From: an uncultured Gammaproteobacteria bacterium
GTDB taxonomy: Bacteria; Pseudomonadota; Gammaproteobacteria; Pseudomonadales; UBA5518
Direction of reading: 5' to 3'
DNA: 6,363 bases
Assembly: GCA_903921135.1 (NCBI GenBank)
Contig: CAIXOY010000438.1
Coordinates: forward strand, 1-6,363
The notes below the pieces were generated by a model. The model saw only the letters and a list, made by a program, of their open reading frames with translations. It was not told where the DNA came from and did not search any database. The translations under genes and the position numbers were made by a program. Within the stretch, counting starts at the first letter, position 1. Each line of letters begins with the position of its first letter. Shown here piece by piece: positions 5,566-6,363 of this stretch.

Positions 5566-6363
5566 TCAATCCCTCCGCGGCTTCGGCTTCCCGATCTTGA
5601 GTTTCGCCTTGCCGGCCGCGGGGCCCTTGGGCGCGGGGCGCTCGGCTCCCGGCTTGAACGGCCGCGGCGCCCGCTTGGGCGGCCGCATCCCGTCCTGTTT
5701 GCCGCCGCGCGGACCGGTGTCTGCGGTTTCCGCCAAGCGGATAGCGAGCGGCGTCTGGCGCACGCGCGTCTTGCGCAGCACGCCGAGCACATCGTTCGGC
5801 AGTTCGGCGGGCAGATCGATCAGCGTGTGGTCTTCGCGAATGTCGATGCGCCCGATGTAACGGCTGCCGATGCCTGCCTCGTTGGCGATGGCGCCCACGA
5901 TCTCGCGCGGCGTGGCCCCGTGCATATTGCCCACGGCAATGCGGTACACCGCCGAGTCCGCCTCACCGCCGAAATCGAGCGGAGCCACGGTTTTTTTCCG
6001 ATCGCGCTGCGGCGCGGGGCCGCGATCCTCGCGGGGGTAACGTTCGGGCATATCCTCGCGCGGGGCCCGTTCGGCACGATCTGCCCGTGGGCTGCGTTCG
6101 GCCCGCTCCTCGCGCGGAGCACGCTCGGCCGGGGGCTTGGCGCGTTCGGGGCGATCCTCGCGCACGGGGCGCTCGTCGCGGGTGTCGCCGTGCGGCGCCC
6201 GCTCCTTGCGTTCCGGCCAGGACTCGCGAGGAGCCGGGGCTTCGCGGCGCGCCTGAGCGGGTGCCTGCGCTGTCGCGGCGGGCGGGGCGTCGTTGCGCCA
6301 GTCGGCCCCGGCGGGCTTGAGCGGCTTGGATTCCTGTGCCAGGAACATCAGCGCGGCCGCGAC
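5566..6363 (-). CDS. deaD: DEAD-box ATP-dependent RNA helicase, DeaD/CsdA type, C-terminal part
   Basis: The 5' end, including both RecA-like helicase domains, lies beyond the right edge; 265 codons and the stop are present. The visible start, VAAALMFLAQESKPL, matches the helix ending the helicase core in DeaD proteins ('AAALLKMAQ' in enterobacteria). A linker of about 120 residues rich in R, E, P and A follows. Next is a DbpA-type RNA-binding domain at about 137-211 (nucleotides 5949-5731), with YRIAVG, REIVGAIANEAGIGSRYIG and the IDLP strand. These match E. coli DeaD segments 'HIVGAIANEGDISSRYIG' and 'IELP'. The last 50 residues are a basic tail rich in K, R, P and G. DeaD unwinds structured RNA in ribosome assembly and mRNA decay, especially in the cold. 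The linker looks longer than in E. coli. Paralogues such as DbpA or RhlE fit less well because of the AIANE...SRYIG sequence. Confidence 0.88.
   Translation of the reverse strand, partial: VAAALMFLAQESKPLKPAGADWRNDAPPAATAQAPAQARREAPAPRESWPERKERAPHGDTRDERPVREDRPERAKPPAERAPREERAERSPRADRAERAPREDMPERYPREDRGPAPQRDRKKTVAPLDFGGEADSAVYRIAVGNMHGATPREIVGAIANEAGIGSRYIGRIDIREDHTLIDLPAELPNDVLGVLRKTRVRQTPLAIRLAETADTGPRGGKQDGMRPPKRAPRPFKPGAERPAPKGPAAGKAKLKIGKPKPRRD
6025..6132 (-). repeat. Four tandem 27-bp (9-aa) units in the deaD linker
   Basis: Within deaD, four consecutive 9-residue units read PAERAPREE, RAERSPRAD, RAERAPRED and MPERYPRED, on the theme xxERxPRxD. At DNA level this is a 108-bp degenerate tandem repeat with a 27-bp period. 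Similar but irregular 'RxDRPER' segments flank it (about 6150-6215). It forms an alternating-charge, probably disordered RNA-binding or phase-separating linker. Units could expand or contract by slippage without shifting frame. Confidence 0.7.

Noticed and set aside
5457..5792. Upstream extension of the 420-aa exported protein to 532 aa
   Set aside because: The extension overlaps the deaD C-terminus in another frame, is Arg/Pro/Ala-rich, and would bury a clean signal peptide that starts at ATG 5456.

Overview
The window is GC-rich with strong G/C preference at third codon positions. It carries two core bacterial genes in the adjacent order glmU-glmS, plus the C-terminal part of a DeaD/CsdA-type RNA helicase. 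GlmU and GlmS sequence, the operon order and the DeaD-type RNA-binding domain all suggest a GC-rich proteobacterium, most likely a gammaproteobacterium. This is inferred from sequence character and gene order, and I cannot name a genus.

Layout from left to right: (1) 1-75, minus strand, the first 25 codons of an Rpn/PD-(D/E)XK-type putative nuclease-transposase, running off the left edge. (2) 76-320, a divergent intergenic region that must hold the start signals for both directions. (3) 321-3520, plus strand, glmU then glmS separated by 2 nt, a two-gene operon for UDP-GlcNAc synthesis. (4) 3520-3552, a two-part hairpin directly on the glmS stop, between convergent genes. (5) 5456 down to 3558, minus strand, two exported proteins of unknown function (420 aa, then 200 aa), 33 nt apart and probably co-transcribed. 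(6) 5449-5565, a short gap with a perfect 11-bp hairpin and a 38-codon open frame containing a textbook Walker A string. (7) 5566-6363, minus strand, the C-terminal 265 residues of a DEAD-box helicase with a long, charged, partly repetitive linker and a basic tail.

GlmS makes glucosamine-6-phosphate from fructose-6-phosphate and glutamine. After isomerisation by GlmM (not in this window), GlmU acetylates and uridylates it to UDP-GlcNAc, the precursor of peptidoglycan and lipopolysaccharide. The two exported proteins are not recognisably linked to that pathway. Each carries an 'ARxxA/SRNAAxxA' helix followed by a 'RVxV' strand, resembling FlgT N-terminal/LPP20-type envelope domains. They are the least explained part of the window. 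I found no tRNA, rRNA, CRISPR array, complete insertion sequence or attachment site.
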